Part shown: positions 54,762 to 63,436 of the stretch, piece by piece
How the letters are laid out: each line of letters opens with the position of its first letter
How positions within the stretch are numbered: the first letter of the stretch is position 1
Origin: Chryseobacterium sp.
Lineage (GTDB): Bacteria > Bacteroidota > Bacteroidia > Flavobacteriales > Weeksellaceae
DNA: 64,000 nucleotides
Direction of reading: 5' to 3'
Assembly: GCF_019236175.1 (NCBI RefSeq)
Contig: NZ_JAFAJM010000019.1
Location: forward strand, 1-64,000
Made by a program: the position numbers and the translations under genes
The notes under the pieces: model-generated
Told to the model about the DNA's origin: nothing
What the model saw: only the letters and a program-made list of their open reading frames with translations
Database searches by the model: none

Positions 54762-55640
54762 ATGCGTACCGTACTTATAGAACCAACTGAAAATCCAAAA
54801 GTAATGAAGTTTGTAACAGATTACAATCTTATTCCGGGATCTTTAGAATTGGACCAAAATTCAGATATTTCAGAGATTCCTCTGGCACAAGAGCTTTTCA
54901 ATTATCCGTTTGTGGAGAAAATCTTCATAACGGCTAATTTTGTAGCAATAGCTAAACAAGATACTGTAGAATGGGAACATGTGGCTGAAAGTCTGAAAAA
55001 TGTAATTGAAGATGAATTATTGGCTAATCCGAGAATTTATCTTCAGAAGAAAAAAGAAATGTATCAGATTTATGCTGAAATGACTCCGAATCCGAATGTG
55101 ATGAAATTCGTTTCAAGCAAATTACTTATGGATGGTTTTGTGGAAGTAAAATCAAGAGCAGCAGCAGAAGAAGTTCCTTTAGCTGAAGCTATTTTCAAGG
55201 AATTTGATTTTGCTACCGAAGTTTTTATCTCCGATAATTTTGTCGCGGTTACCAGAGATAATTCCGTAGAATGGCATCAGGTAATGATGACCGTTCGTGC
55301 TCTTATTGCTGATTATCTTCAAAACGGAGGAGAAATTTCAAAAGCGGAACCTCAGAAACATGAAAACCCTGTTGAAAAAATCATCAACAGAGATTATACC
55401 GATGATGAGCAGAAAATCTCTGATATCTTAAATGAATATGTAGCGCCAGCTGTAGAAAATGATGGTGGAAAAATTTCTTTAATGGAATATGATGAAGCAA
55501 GCAAGACAGCAAAAATGCTTTTACAGGGCGCATGTTCCGGATGTCCAAGTTCTACGGCTACTCTTAAAAACGGAATTGAGAACATTTTAAAACAATTTGT
55601 TCCTGATCTGGTAGAAAGAGTAGAAGCTGTTAACGGATAA
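54762..55640 (+). CDS. NifU-family Fe-S protein with two Nfu N-terminal domains
   Basis: The 292-residue protein has two tandem Nfu N-terminal-like domains: residues 1-95 (IEPTENPKVMKFVTDYNLIPGS ... FITANFVAIAKQDTVEW) and 105-200 (EMTPNPNVMKFVSSKLLMDG ... FISDNFVAVTRDNSVEW). They are followed by a NifU C-terminal domain (about 215-290) with the Fe-S motif CSGCPSSTATLKNGIE. Nfu proteins carry assembled [4Fe-4S] clusters to target enzymes. The doubled N-domain is typical for Bacteroidota. The start at 54762 follows the -7 box. The gene precedes a flavin reductase gene (11-base gap) and hemH. Confidence 0.93.
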   Translation: MRTVLIEPTENPKVMKFVTDYNLIPGSLELDQNSDISEIPLAQELFNYPFVEKIFITANFVAIAKQDTVEWEHVAESLKNVIEDELLANPRIYLQKKKEMYQIYAEMTPNPNVMKFVSSKLLMDGFVEVKSRAAAEEVPLAEAIFKEFDFATEVFISDNFVAVTRDNSVEWHQVMMTVRALIADYLQNGGEISKAEPQKHENPVEKIINRDYTDDEQKISDILNEYVAPAVENDGGKISLMEYDEASKTAKMLLQGACSGCPSSTATLKNGIENILKQFVPDLVERVEAVNG

Positions 55641-55651
55641 TCCGACTGAAA

Positions 55652-56179
55652 ATGCTTCGTAAAAATAAAATTCTGGTCATTATCGGAAGTGCTTCAAAAA
55701 ATTCCAGCAACCAGAAACTGATTGAGCAGGTATTGGAACAAAATCCGGATATCGGCTTCAAAATATATGAAGATCTTTCTGTTCTTCCTCATTTCGACAC
55801 GGCATTAACTGATACTGATACTCCACAGGAGATCATCAATATCAGAGAAGAGATCAACAATGCCGAAGGACTTTTATTTATTACACCGGAATATATTTTC
55901 AGTATTCCGGCCAGATTAAAAAACTTACTGGAATGGTGTGTTTCCACTAATATTTTTTCTGAAAAACCTGTTGCGGTTATTACTGCATCAGCAAGTGGAG
56001 AAAAAGGACATGAAGAACTTTTATTGATTTTAAAGACACTCGGAGCAAAAACAGATGTAGCCCACCAGCTGCTGATAAAAGGAATTAAGGGAAAATTTGA
56101 CAACCATGGATCAGTTGAAAATAATACCTTTGTCAAAGTATCAAAATTAGTAACAGATTTTAACCGTTCTGTTTCATAA
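55652..56179 (+). CDS. NADPH-dependent FMN reductase-like protein
   Basis: The 175-residue flavodoxin-like protein has the phosphate-binding start VIIGSASKNSSNQKLIEQVLE, LPHFDTALTDTDTPQEI and FITPEYIFSIPARLKNLLEWCVS. The last is the hallmark of the NAD(P)H-dependent FMN reductase/quinone reductase family. It should use NAD(P)H to reduce flavin or quinones. It lies 11 bases after the Nfu gene and 15 bases before hemH, consistent with a shared redox or iron role. Confidence 0.9.
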   Translation: MLRKNKILVIIGSASKNSSNQKLIEQVLEQNPDIGFKIYEDLSVLPHFDTALTDTDTPQEIINIREEINNAEGLLFITPEYIFSIPARLKNLLEWCVSTNIFSEKPVAVITASASGEKGHEELLLILKTLGAKTDVAHQLLIKGIKGKFDNHGSVENNTFVKVSKLVTDFNRSVS

Positions 56180-56194
56180 TTAAAATTAAAAATA

Positions 56195-57229
56195 TTGGAG
56201 AAAAAAGGAATTTTACTGGTAAATCTCGGATCACCGAAGTCTACAGCAGTAAACGACGTAAAGGAATATCTTGACGAATTTTTGATGGATGAAAGGGTAA
56301 TTGATTACCGCTGGATCTTCCGGGCGCTTCTTGTTCGTGGAATCATCCTAAAAACAAGGCCTGCAAAATCTGCAGAAGCTTATAAAACAGTTTGGACAGA
56401 TGAAGGTTCTCCACTTATTGTCATTACTGAAAAAATTCAGAAAAAGCTTCAGAAGATTGTAGATGTACCTGTGGAAATCGGGATGAGATATGCTGAACCA
56501 AGTATTGAAACCGGTATTCAGAGACTGGTAGATCAGGGGATTTCAGAAATCGTTCTTTTTCCATTGTATCCTCAATATGCAATGAGTACAACGGAAACCG
56601 TTATTGAAAAAGCGGAGGAAGTAAGAAAGAAGAAATTTCCAAAGGTCAAGATCAATTATATTCAGCCTTTCTACAACAGAGATATTTATATCAACTGCCT
56701 TGCTGAAAGTATCAAGGAGAAACTTCCGAAAAATTTTGATGCTCTGCAATTCTCTTATCACGGGGTTCCGGAAAGACATATTTATAAATCAGATCCTTCA
56801 AAAACCTGTAAAATTGATGAAGCTAATTGCATCAACAGTCAGGTAGATACTCACAATGCCTATTGCTACAGGCATCAATGTTATAAGACAACAGAAGCTG
56901 TGATTGCAAAAATGGGCCTTCCCAAAGAAAAAACCATTGTCTCTTTCCAGTCAAGGTTAGGAAATGACAAATGGATTGAACCTTATACAGATGAAACTCT
57001 TGAGACAATACCTCAGAAAGGAGTAAAAAATCTTGCTGTGGTTTGTCCTGCATTCGTTTCGGATTGCCTGGAAACACTGGAAGAGATTTCTGTGGAAGGA
57101 AAAGAGCAGTTCATTCACGGAGGTGGTGAAAATTTCCATTACATACCCTGCCTGAATGATGAAGACCGATGGATTGAAGTGGTAAAAATACTGTGCGAAG
57201 AAAAACTAAATGATTTTTATCTGGTATAA
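56195..57229 (+). CDS. hemH: Ferrochelatase HemH
   Basis: The 344-residue enzyme inserts Fe2+ into protoporphyrin IX, the last step of haem synthesis, supplying KatG and the haem-binding protein of this window among others. Recognisable parts are GILLVNLGSPKSTAVNDVKEYLDEFL at the start, GMRYAEPSIETGI, FPLYPQYAMSTTETVI, the active-site LQFSYHGVPERHI with its His, and the late CPAFVSDCLETLEEISVEG. Cysteines in DEANCINSQ ... AYCYRHQCY may bind a cluster or be structural. The start codon is TTG (56195). It is the last gene of the Nfu operon. Confidence 0.95.
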   Translation: MEKKGILLVNLGSPKSTAVNDVKEYLDEFLMDERVIDYRWIFRALLVRGIILKTRPAKSAEAYKTVWTDEGSPLIVITEKIQKKLQKIVDVPVEIGMRYAEPSIETGIQRLVDQGISEIVLFPLYPQYAMSTTETVIEKAEEVRKKKFPKVKINYIQPFYNRDIYINCLAESIKEKLPKNFDALQFSYHGVPERHIYKSDPSKTCKIDEANCINSQVDTHNAYCYRHQCYKTTEAVIAKMGLPKEKTIVSFQSRLGNDKWIEPYTDETLETIPQKGVKNLAVVCPAFVSDCLETLEEISVEGKEQFIHGGGENFHYIPCLNDEDRWIEVVKILCEEKLNDFYLV

Positions 57230-57250
57230 TCAATCATTTCCTCAAAATAT

Positions 57251-57284
57251 AAAAGGGCTGCCTCATGTACGAGACAGCCCTTTT
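57251..57284. terminator. Bidirectional terminator after hemH
   Basis: AAAAGGGCTG (57251-57260) pairs perfectly with CAGCCCTTTT (57275-57284). An inner CTC/GAG pair extends the stem. It also serves the convergent cytolysin-like gene. Confidence 0.85.
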
Positions 57285-57315
57285 AATGGTATGGTTTTAT
57301 GCTTTGAAAGCTGGT

Positions 57316-58809
57316 TTAAAAATTATCATAGGACCCGAACCATGCAAATTCTGTATTGTGCGGAACAGAAACTCTGTTGCCGGCTTTATCATAGAGCGTT
57401 ATTCTCGTCATCACCTCGGATTCTCCGTCCCAGGTTCTCCCCACCCAGTTATGATCAAGCTTAAAGCCTTCTTTAAATAACTGTTCCGGAACATTAATGG
57501 AGTTGGAAGTCGGGGTAAAATATTTGGTATATGATCTTGTAATATAAGCACCGGAGCTGTTGCTTTTGAATGAAATATCAACATCCATCCTTGAAAACTC
57601 ATTGGCATTATTGGAGTTTGCTTTCAGGTTGATCACCTTTACTCCTCCGAATCCCGTCCAGCGCTTATCTCCTTTATATACATAAGTAACCAGTTTAGCT
57701 CTGTCTACACTTGCAGGATTATCCAGTTCAAGGGTTTCATCATTCGCCACGCTTCTCATCTGGGTGAAGATCGGATATCCGTAGAAGTTAGAGTCAAACT
57801 TAACATTAAACATAGAATATAGATTATCCAGTGAATTTCCCCAGAATGGTTCAGTACTCTTATCTCCCGTTGTCATTACAGTGACTACGGATTTAGATAA
57901 AATATCTGTTGTTTCCTGATTATATCCTCCGCCTCCGGAAACTTTCCAGATTTTAAAGGTAGCTTCAATCGCAGATTTTACTTTTTCATAAGAATATTCA
58001 CTTTCAATTGCTAAATAAGCATATTTCCCGTAAGTCACCTGTTTTGTAAAATAAGGTTTACTGGTAAAATATTGAGAAGGAAATCCGGTCTGCTGAATAG
58101 TCTTAGCATCGTTGTTGTAGTCTGCTGATTTAAAGAACCCGTTTTTACTCGGCTCAAAGATCACATCAAATGAAGTGGCTACAAGCCTTGCAAAATAGAT
58201 ACTCTTATATTTCGTCGTATGGGTATTCTGAGACATTTTTGTAGTAAAAATAGTCCCTAAACCTACATTAAAAGAAAGTGCTTTTTGAACATCCGAATAA
58301 CTGTAACATTCTGTAGCAGAATAATCAACGCTTTTTTTAACACCGGAATTGATGTAGTCATTGAAGTTTTTAGAAGTCACGGCCTGAGACAACATATTAT
58401 TATAAGTAGTAAATCCTTTCGGGCTATCGATTCCTTCAATAACATAAGGATTTGAAAATGAAAAAATTAAATCATAAGGATTCTTTTCATAATTAACTTC
58501 TGAATCAAAAGCAAAGTTTTCAATTCTGCTTAAAGGATATACAGCTCCGGGATATATTGTTGAGCTGTTTACACTGATATTCTTCCCTGTAGACTGGCTA
58601 TTTCCGGGAACTCCGGTTTTGGGACTATGGTCACCGACAAAGATATGATCTTTATCAACTGTAGAGACATCCCAGCTAAAAGGCTTATTGTCAAAACGGC
58701 CCATGTTCTGAGATCGGTCAGTATTTAAAACTTCTTCGTTATTATGATCCCGGACACAGGAAATCAGGCACAGCGAAACTGCGCAGCAAAATAAAATAAT
58801 TCGCTTCAT
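57316..58809 (-). CDS. Cholesterol-dependent-cytolysin-like (thiol-activated cytolysin family) lipoprotein
   Basis: The 497-residue protein has a lipoprotein signal (IILFCCAVSLCLISC) and resembles cholesterol-dependent cytolysins over its length. Matching segments are IYPGAVYPLSRIEN (compare the YPGA...N motif of the family), VTYGKYAYLAIESEYSYEKVKSAIEATFK (compare the YGR-Y-KLE segment) and a Gly-rich SGGGGYNQ at Gly292-295, where the family has its conserved Gly pair. The C-terminal region looks like the beta-sandwich of domain 4 but lacks the ECTGLAWEWWR undecapeptide. Cholesterol binding by that loop is therefore unlikely. Such CDC-like proteins occur in other Bacteroidota, for example Elizabethkingia. 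A metalloprotease gene lies directly upstream on the same strand. Confidence 0.85.
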   Translation of the reverse strand: MKRIILFCCAVSLCLISCVRDHNNEEVLNTDRSQNMGRFDNKPFSWDVSTVDKDHIFVGDHSPKTGVPGNSQSTGKNISVNSSTIYPGAVYPLSRIENFAFDSEVNYEKNPYDLIFSFSNPYVIEGIDSPKGFTTYNNMLSQAVTSKNFNDYINSGVKKSVDYSATECYSYSDVQKALSFNVGLGTIFTTKMSQNTHTTKYKSIYFARLVATSFDVIFEPSKNGFFKSADYNNDAKTIQQTGFPSQYFTSKPYFTKQVTYGKYAYLAIESEYSYEKVKSAIEATFKIWKVSGGGGYNQETTDILSKSVVTVMTTGDKSTEPFWGNSLDNLYSMFNVKFDSNFYGYPIFTQMRSVANDETLELDNPASVDRAKLVTYVYKGDKRWTGFGGVKVINLKANSNNANEFSRMDVDISFKSNSSGAYITRSYTKYFTPTSNSINVPEQLFKEGFKLDHNWVGRTWDGESEVMTRITLYDKAGNRVSVPHNTEFAWFGSYDNF

Positions 58810-58829
58810 TTTTATATTTTTTTATTAGA

Positions 58830-58850
58830 AACCTCCTATTTATAGAGGTT
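58830..58850 (-). promoter_or_regulatory. Small hairpin in the leader of the cytolysin-like gene
   Basis: AACCTC (58830-58835) pairs with GAGGTT (58845-58850), 21 bases before the start codon. The stem contains the most GC-rich bases of an otherwise AT-rich leader. No clear -7 box was found in the 280-base gap to the protease gene. Confidence 0.35.
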
Positions 58851-59040
58851 GCCGCGAATTTAAAAAAATATATTTCAATATTACGTGAACTTATAAACCC
58901 AAAATACAACAAATGATAAATATCATCAATAGGTGAATAATAAGTCTGAAATTTGTACCGGTTCGAAAATAAAACTATAGAAACAAAAAGGCTAAAGAGA
59001 TAAGAGATTCTCATAACGCCTCTGTTTCTTACAAAATAAA

Positions 59041-59067
59041 GAGCCTACCCCTGTCAGGAGGCAGACT
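59041..59067 (-). terminator. Terminator of the M4 protease gene
   Basis: On the minus strand GCCTCC pairs with the GG/AGGC arm around a short loop and is followed by a T-rich run. The stem is imperfect, but position and tail fit. Confidence 0.6.
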
Positions 59068-59089
59068 CATTATCAAGATATATGAGAGA

Positions 59090-61048
59090 TTATTTTTTCA
59101 AAAGGTTTCCGGCATTCTGACCATTCACAGTTACGACATACACTCCGGGAAGCATATTGGTCGGAAGCTGAATATCTATTTTATTCACTCCGTCCGTAAG
59201 ATTTACTCTTTCAGAAATTTCTTTCTTACCTGTTAAACTTACCAGCTCCACAGTTCCTTTACCTGCCTTACTTTCGAAGACTACAGTAAATCTGTCTGTA
59301 GCAGGATTTGGACTGATTGTGTAAGCGGAAGTATTTGGAGCTGCTGCCACAAGTCCTGCTGCGGAAGTACCCCCTCCTACACCTACCGCGTTCCAGGCAT
59401 TGGTCACCTGGGTTACTTCATTACTTCCTGCTCCGTATAAATCTGCGGCTGCCTGAAGAGAATAAGTTCTGGTATTGGCATATGTGGAAGAAGAAGTAAG
59501 ATAAGTTGTTAATGTTCTGTAAGCGATAGCTCCGGCTTTATCCAGTCCGATTCCGGAGACATTATAGGCAAAACCGTTATCATTAGTTCCGGATCCTCCG
59601 GTTACCAATAAATAATACCAGAAATTTAACACTCCTGAATTGGTATGCACTCCGCAATAGTCGTTGGTAGTCTGTCCCGGTACGGCACAACCGGTAGTGG
59701 TTGCATCTTTCCAGTATTTTCCTTTATAGGTATCCGGCTGGCTGTAAGCATTGGGATTAGACATATCTCGGATAACATAATTGAAATCTTCCCCTAACGT
59801 CCAGCTGGCCTGATTAGGTCTTGCCCAACGTTCAATAGAGTTTCCAAAGATATCGGAAAAGCCTTCGTTTAAAGCTCCCGGTTCTCTCTGGTATACCAGG
59901 TTGGCTGTTTTAGAAGTCAGGCCATGAGAAATTTCGTGCCCGCAAACATCAATTGCTGTTAATGGTTTCCCTCCGTTTGTAGTTGAACTTCCATCTCCAT
60001 AGGTCATTCTGGAGCCGTCCCAAAATGCGTTGAAGTAATTGGTGGAATAATGAACGTAAGATTTTATAGCAAAATTATTGTTATCGATACTCTTTCTTCC
60101 GAATTTTGTATAATAGTAATCCAGGGTCATTTCAGCACCCCAGTGTGCATCGGTTGCGTACTGATCTTTATTGGCATTCACATTATTCCACACGTTATCG
60201 GCATCTGTAAAATCTACGGCAGCCGAATAATTTGTCCCTTTTTGTAAGTTATAGGTTTCCACTGCTGTTCCGGCATTCCTTCCGGTTTCTCTTAGTCTGT
60301 AGCTGCCATTATAAGAGTCTGCTACAATATTTCTGTTTCCGCTATAGCCTGTTGTTGCCGTACCCGGAGCATTAACTTCATGAATAATTGCATCTATTCC
60401 TAAGATATTTCCGTTCTTGGCATCTACAAAAACATATTGTCTGCTTAATGGTTTTTCAGAATAGATATCAAATTTATAGGCTAATCTTAAATCATTCAGT
60501 TTTTCATCGGTAGGATCTGAATAATAGACCAGTTCTCCTTTCGGAGCAAAAGTAGCATTCACATCATTGGTTTCTTTTTTAATAAAATCTTCTTCTTCCC
60601 TGTTTTGCCATTTGTACGAATCTGCTCCTACAAAAGACAGGGCATTTTGCAAAGCAATATTTTCGGAAATATTTGCCTGTTTTTCAATATTTTGAGGAAT
60701 TTTGAGCACCCATTTCCCTGACTCTCCTACAATTTTCCCGCCTTTGGTTTGTACCGCCATTACTCCGTATTCTACAGGAATATCATTAACGGTTTGCTGG
60801 AATTTATGAGTCTCAAACCCTAGCTGATCTTTCTCAAGTCCTAATTTACGGGCTTGGCCGGGTGCTAAGCGCTGAGAGGTTTCATCAAATAAAACCGGAG
60901 CTCCCTGAAATGCAGGTCCGTTTTTATCAAATCTCATAAAATCAGCATGTAATCCTCCTTTACCAGGAATTAATTTTGACGGAATGTCTTGCCCATAAAC
61001 AAAAGAGCAGGCAGCAATGCTTGCTACTAAGATAAATTTTGTTTTCAT
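59090..61048 (-). CDS. Thermolysin-family (M4) metalloprotease, T9SS cargo
   Basis: The 652-residue preproprotein has a signal peptide (FILVASIAACSFVYGQ) and an FTP/PepSY-type propeptide (about 60-230). An M4 catalytic domain follows with the zinc site GHEISHGLTSKTANLVYQREPGALNEGFSDIFG (His371, Glu372, His375 and the downstream Glu). A late CGVHTNSGVLNFWYYLL includes the conserved HTNSG. A type A T9SS sorting domain (about 580-652: YTISPNPATDRFTVVFE ... PGVYVVTVNGQNAGNLLKK) ends it. It is secreted and self-activated in related enzymes. The start at 61048 is chosen because the upstream ATG lies 2 bases from the -7 box. Confidence 0.94.
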   Translation of the reverse strand: MKTKFILVASIAACSFVYGQDIPSKLIPGKGGLHADFMRFDKNGPAFQGAPVLFDETSQRLAPGQARKLGLEKDQLGFETHKFQQTVNDIPVEYGVMAVQTKGGKIVGESGKWVLKIPQNIEKQANISENIALQNALSFVGADSYKWQNREEEDFIKKETNDVNATFAPKGELVYYSDPTDEKLNDLRLAYKFDIYSEKPLSRQYVFVDAKNGNILGIDAIIHEVNAPGTATTGYSGNRNIVADSYNGSYRLRETGRNAGTAVETYNLQKGTNYSAAVDFTDADNVWNNVNANKDQYATDAHWGAEMTLDYYYTKFGRKSIDNNNFAIKSYVHYSTNYFNAFWDGSRMTYGDGSSTTNGGKPLTAIDVCGHEISHGLTSKTANLVYQREPGALNEGFSDIFGNSIERWARPNQASWTLGEDFNYVIRDMSNPNAYSQPDTYKGKYWKDATTTGCAVPGQTTNDYCGVHTNSGVLNFWYYLLVTGGSGTNDNGFAYNVSGIGLDKAGAIAYRTLTTYLTSSSTYANTRTYSLQAAADLYGAGSNEVTQVTNAWNAVGVGGGTSAAGLVAAAPNTSAYTISPNPATDRFTVVFESKAGKGTVELVSLTGKKEISERVNLTDGVNKIDIQLPTNMLPGVYVVTVNGQNAGNLLKK

Positions 61049-61071
61049 AATAATATTTGTTAATTGCATGA

Positions 61072-61079
61072 CAAACTTA
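61072..61079 (-). promoter_or_regulatory. -7 box of the M4 protease gene
   Basis: TAAGTTTG on the minus strand matches consensus; the leader is about 20 bases. The octamer is identical to that of katG. Confidence 0.55.
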
Positions 61080-61329
61080 TAAACTTTTCACATTAAAATG
61101 AATAAAATGATGAATAAAATTTAATAGATATTATAAATCAATTAATAAAACACAATAATGATTTTATAAAAAAAAAACATAAACTATCATTATCCTATCA
61201 ATTTAGTAGATATTAATTGAAAAAATTAACTAAAATCAATAATTTGTGAATTAATATTCACAAATTATGCTAAACATGATATTTTTGATCTAAAAAAACA
61301 AGAAATCCTTTATTCATAATACTTAACAA

Positions 61330-61380
61330 AAAAAATGAACAATCTTCTTTAAGATCGTTCATTCTAATTGTTCATTTTTT
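61330..61380 (-). terminator. Terminator with two competing hairpins after the T9SS plug gene
   Basis: AAAAAATGAACAAT (61330-61343) pairs perfectly over 14 bp with ATTGTTCATTTTTT (61367-61380). A second GTTCATT at 61357-61363 lets the same left arm form a shorter hairpin (61334-61363, one mismatch). The two are mutually exclusive. On the minus strand the structure is followed by a long T-run. Confidence 0.75.
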
Positions 61381-61415
61381 TATAATCAGAAATTAAACCT
61401 GACTTTATAAAAATA

Positions 61416-62642
61416 TTATTTTTTACTGGAAATAGGGGTTCTGAATTCTCCATATCCCATCAACCCGTCATAATTTCTTCCGAAAGGAGCATAATACAGA
61501 AAAGCCTGATACAGGTTTTCAGTCTGCCAGAAATTCCCGTTCACTTCTCCAAAGTTCAGGGCACCATTATTTTCTTTTGTCGCCAGAACATAATTATAAA
61601 AACCCTGTTTTAAAAATATTCTCGCCACATATTGTTTGGCTGCTGCATCATACTGCATCTGATTTTCCTTAGTCGGCTGAAAATTATTAAATCCGCCAAG
61701 CACATAAATTTCTTTATCCACAGGATCTGAATCTAAAGAAAAATAAACCCAAGAATAATCTGCTTCTCTATCCGGATCCCGCTCTCTTCCCAGATCATTT
61801 CTCCTGTAATACCAGGCTCCGTTTACATCAGGCTGGTACTGATAATTTAAAGGAAAAGCCCAGACAGGATGCAGGTATGTCTGATTCACTCCGTCTTTGA
61901 TTTCCGTTGCACGTACCATATCGGCCGGTGTATTCATATTTTTGTTATCGAAATAATAAAATTCGTTATTCCCGGGAAAACTAAGATTCATCTGCTGAAA
62001 AAGCAATTGATTTCCAAGCACAGAGCTTGGTTTTAAATTAGGGACCATCACATTCGGATTGTTATTCTGCATCACATTTAAAGTCATGGAATTCACATTG
62101 GATGAAAGATCCCCGCCTTTAGCAGTAGCCTGTACTTCTACTCTCTGATTGATATCCGGTCTTTTCGCATCTGATATTCTTGTGATGTTTAATCCGAGAG
62201 CCGTAACATCTTCAACCAGGTAAAACCTTCTTTTAAAAAGAGGTTTATCTGCTGAATCCTTATAAACAATCAATTCAAAATTTCCGGAAATTTTCGGCTG
62301 TATTTTATCATTTGGAAAACTGAGTTTGTAATGAGTATAGGGTTGAAGTGTATTAAAGGAATACTGAAACTGATCAAGAAGAGCATTCATACTTCCTGTA
62401 GCAATCTCTGTATAAAACAGATTATCATCATTCCAGTTTCTGTCATAATGTTTAATCGTATACCGGTAGATCTCACTGGCATTCGTAAGATCATCAAAAC
62501 TTAAAACAAGTATTTCATTTGATTTAAACTTAATAACAGGAGTTTCGTCATTCGTCTGTGGATTAAACAACTGGATACTCTGGATATTTTGTCCAAAGAC
62601 CAGGCCGCCCAAAGAAAGTAAAAGTAGTCGCAAAGTTTTCAT
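61416..62642 (-). CDS. Type IX secretion system plug protein (DUF5103)
   Basis: The 408-residue exported protein (signal peptide MKTLRLLLLSLGGLVFGQ) matches DUF5103. In Flavobacterium johnsoniae this family was identified as the plug that closes the periplasmic end of the SprA translocon pore. Recognisable segments are IQSIQLFNPQTNDETPVIKF, LSFDDLTNASEIYRYTIKHYDRNWN, LSFPNDKIQPKISGNF, NEFYYFDNKNMNTPADMV and GYGEFRTP at the C-terminus. It links to the T9SS cargo genes at 23897, 31835 and 59090. An imperfect -7 box lies 5 bases before the ATG (62648-62655). Confidence 0.9.
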   Translation of the reverse strand: MKTLRLLLLSLGGLVFGQNIQSIQLFNPQTNDETPVIKFKSNEILVLSFDDLTNASEIYRYTIKHYDRNWNDDNLFYTEIATGSMNALLDQFQYSFNTLQPYTHYKLSFPNDKIQPKISGNFELIVYKDSADKPLFKRRFYLVEDVTALGLNITRISDAKRPDINQRVEVQATAKGGDLSSNVNSMTLNVMQNNNPNVMVPNLKPSSVLGNQLLFQQMNLSFPGNNEFYYFDNKNMNTPADMVRATEIKDGVNQTYLHPVWAFPLNYQYQPDVNGAWYYRRNDLGRERDPDREADYSWVYFSLDSDPVDKEIYVLGGFNNFQPTKENQMQYDAAAKQYVARIFLKQGFYNYVLATKENNGALNFGEVNGNFWQTENLYQAFLYYAPFGRNYDGLMGYGEFRTPISSKK

Positions 62643-62686
62643 TATGACGAAGATAACGAAAAATCATCATTTTCTTAATAATATCG

Positions 62687-62694
62687 TATTTTTG
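62687..62694 (+). promoter_or_regulatory. -7 box of the MBL hydrolase gene
   Basis: TATTTTTG matches consensus, 18 bases before the ATG at 62713, and rules out the longer in-frame start at 62644. Confidence 0.6.
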
Positions 62695-62712
62695 ATCTCA
62701 AAATATTCAGAT

Positions 62713-63351
62713 ATGCTTCAGATTCAAGGCTTCGTTTTCAATTTTGCAAGCGAAAACACATACATCATCTACAATGAAAATAAAAATGCCTGGTTAATTG
62801 ATCCGGGGAATATGAATGAACAGGAAACCCGGGCGATTGATAACTTTATCAAAGAGAAAGGCTTGAACATTCGGAAAATTCTTTTAACTCATGCTCACAT
62901 TGACCATGTTTTCGGGCTTCAATGGGCTTTTGATACTTTTAAAGTTCCTGTAAATATGCATCTGGAAGACCAGGAAGTACTAGATATGCTTCAGGCAAGC
63001 GGCGTGAGGTTCGGAATGTCAATAGATCCGGTAAAGGTGGATATTGAGTATGTAAAAGAAGGTGATGAATTAGATCTTGATGGAGAAAAGTTCAGTATTT
63101 ATCATGTTCCGGGACATTCTCCGGGAAGCGTAGTCTATCATAATGAAAATCAAAAGTTCATGATCTCCGGCGATGTTCTTTTTGAAGGCAGTATCGGAAG
63201 AACTGATTTATATAAAGGGAACTACGAACAACTGATTGATGGTATAAAAACAAAACTTTTCATTTTAGATAATGATACTCAGGTATTCTCAGGCCATGGC
63301 AACCCTACATCGATCGGTTTTGAGAAACAGTATAATCCTTTTTTGAAGTAG
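62713..63351 (+). CDS. MBL-fold metallo-hydrolase (glyoxalase II-like)
   Basis: The 212-residue cytoplasmic protein has the complete metallo-beta-lactamase metal motif LLTHAHIDHVFGLQ, then VPGHSPGSVVYHNENQKFMISGDVLFEGSIGRTDL, and a final FSGHGNPTSIGFEKQYNPF. The spacing and the GRTDL segment fit the YcbL/glyoxalase II-like group of short hydrolases. The substrate is unknown (lactoylglutathione-like or other thioesters). The start at 62713 follows the -7 box. A terminator at 63388-63416 follows. Confidence 0.92.
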   Translation: MLQIQGFVFNFASENTYIIYNENKNAWLIDPGNMNEQETRAIDNFIKEKGLNIRKILLTHAHIDHVFGLQWAFDTFKVPVNMHLEDQEVLDMLQASGVRFGMSIDPVKVDIEYVKEGDELDLDGEKFSIYHVPGHSPGSVVYHNENQKFMISGDVLFEGSIGRTDLYKGNYEQLIDGIKTKLFILDNDTQVFSGHGNPTSIGFEKQYNPFLK

Positions 63352-63387
63352 AGCGATCAAAACAATTCAACGAGAGAAATAAAAAAA

Positions 63388-63416
63388 GAACCCGTCAGAG
63401 AAATTCTGACGGGTTC
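63388..63416. terminator. Bidirectional terminator
   Basis: GAACCCGTCAGA (63388-63399) pairs perfectly with TCTGACGGGTTC (63405-63416). It lies between the MBL gene and the convergent TonB-dependent receptor gene. Confidence 0.85.
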
Positions 63417-63436
63417 CTGTTATAAAGAAATAGAGT

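Larger units (their letters stand above)
61049..61415. other. AT-rich intergenic region between the T9SS plug gene and the M4 protease gene
   Basis: These 367 bases hold the M4 protease -7 box at the left and the terminator complex at 61330-61380 at the right. The 250 bases between are very AT-rich (A- and T-tracts) with no coding potential. Confidence 0.5.
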
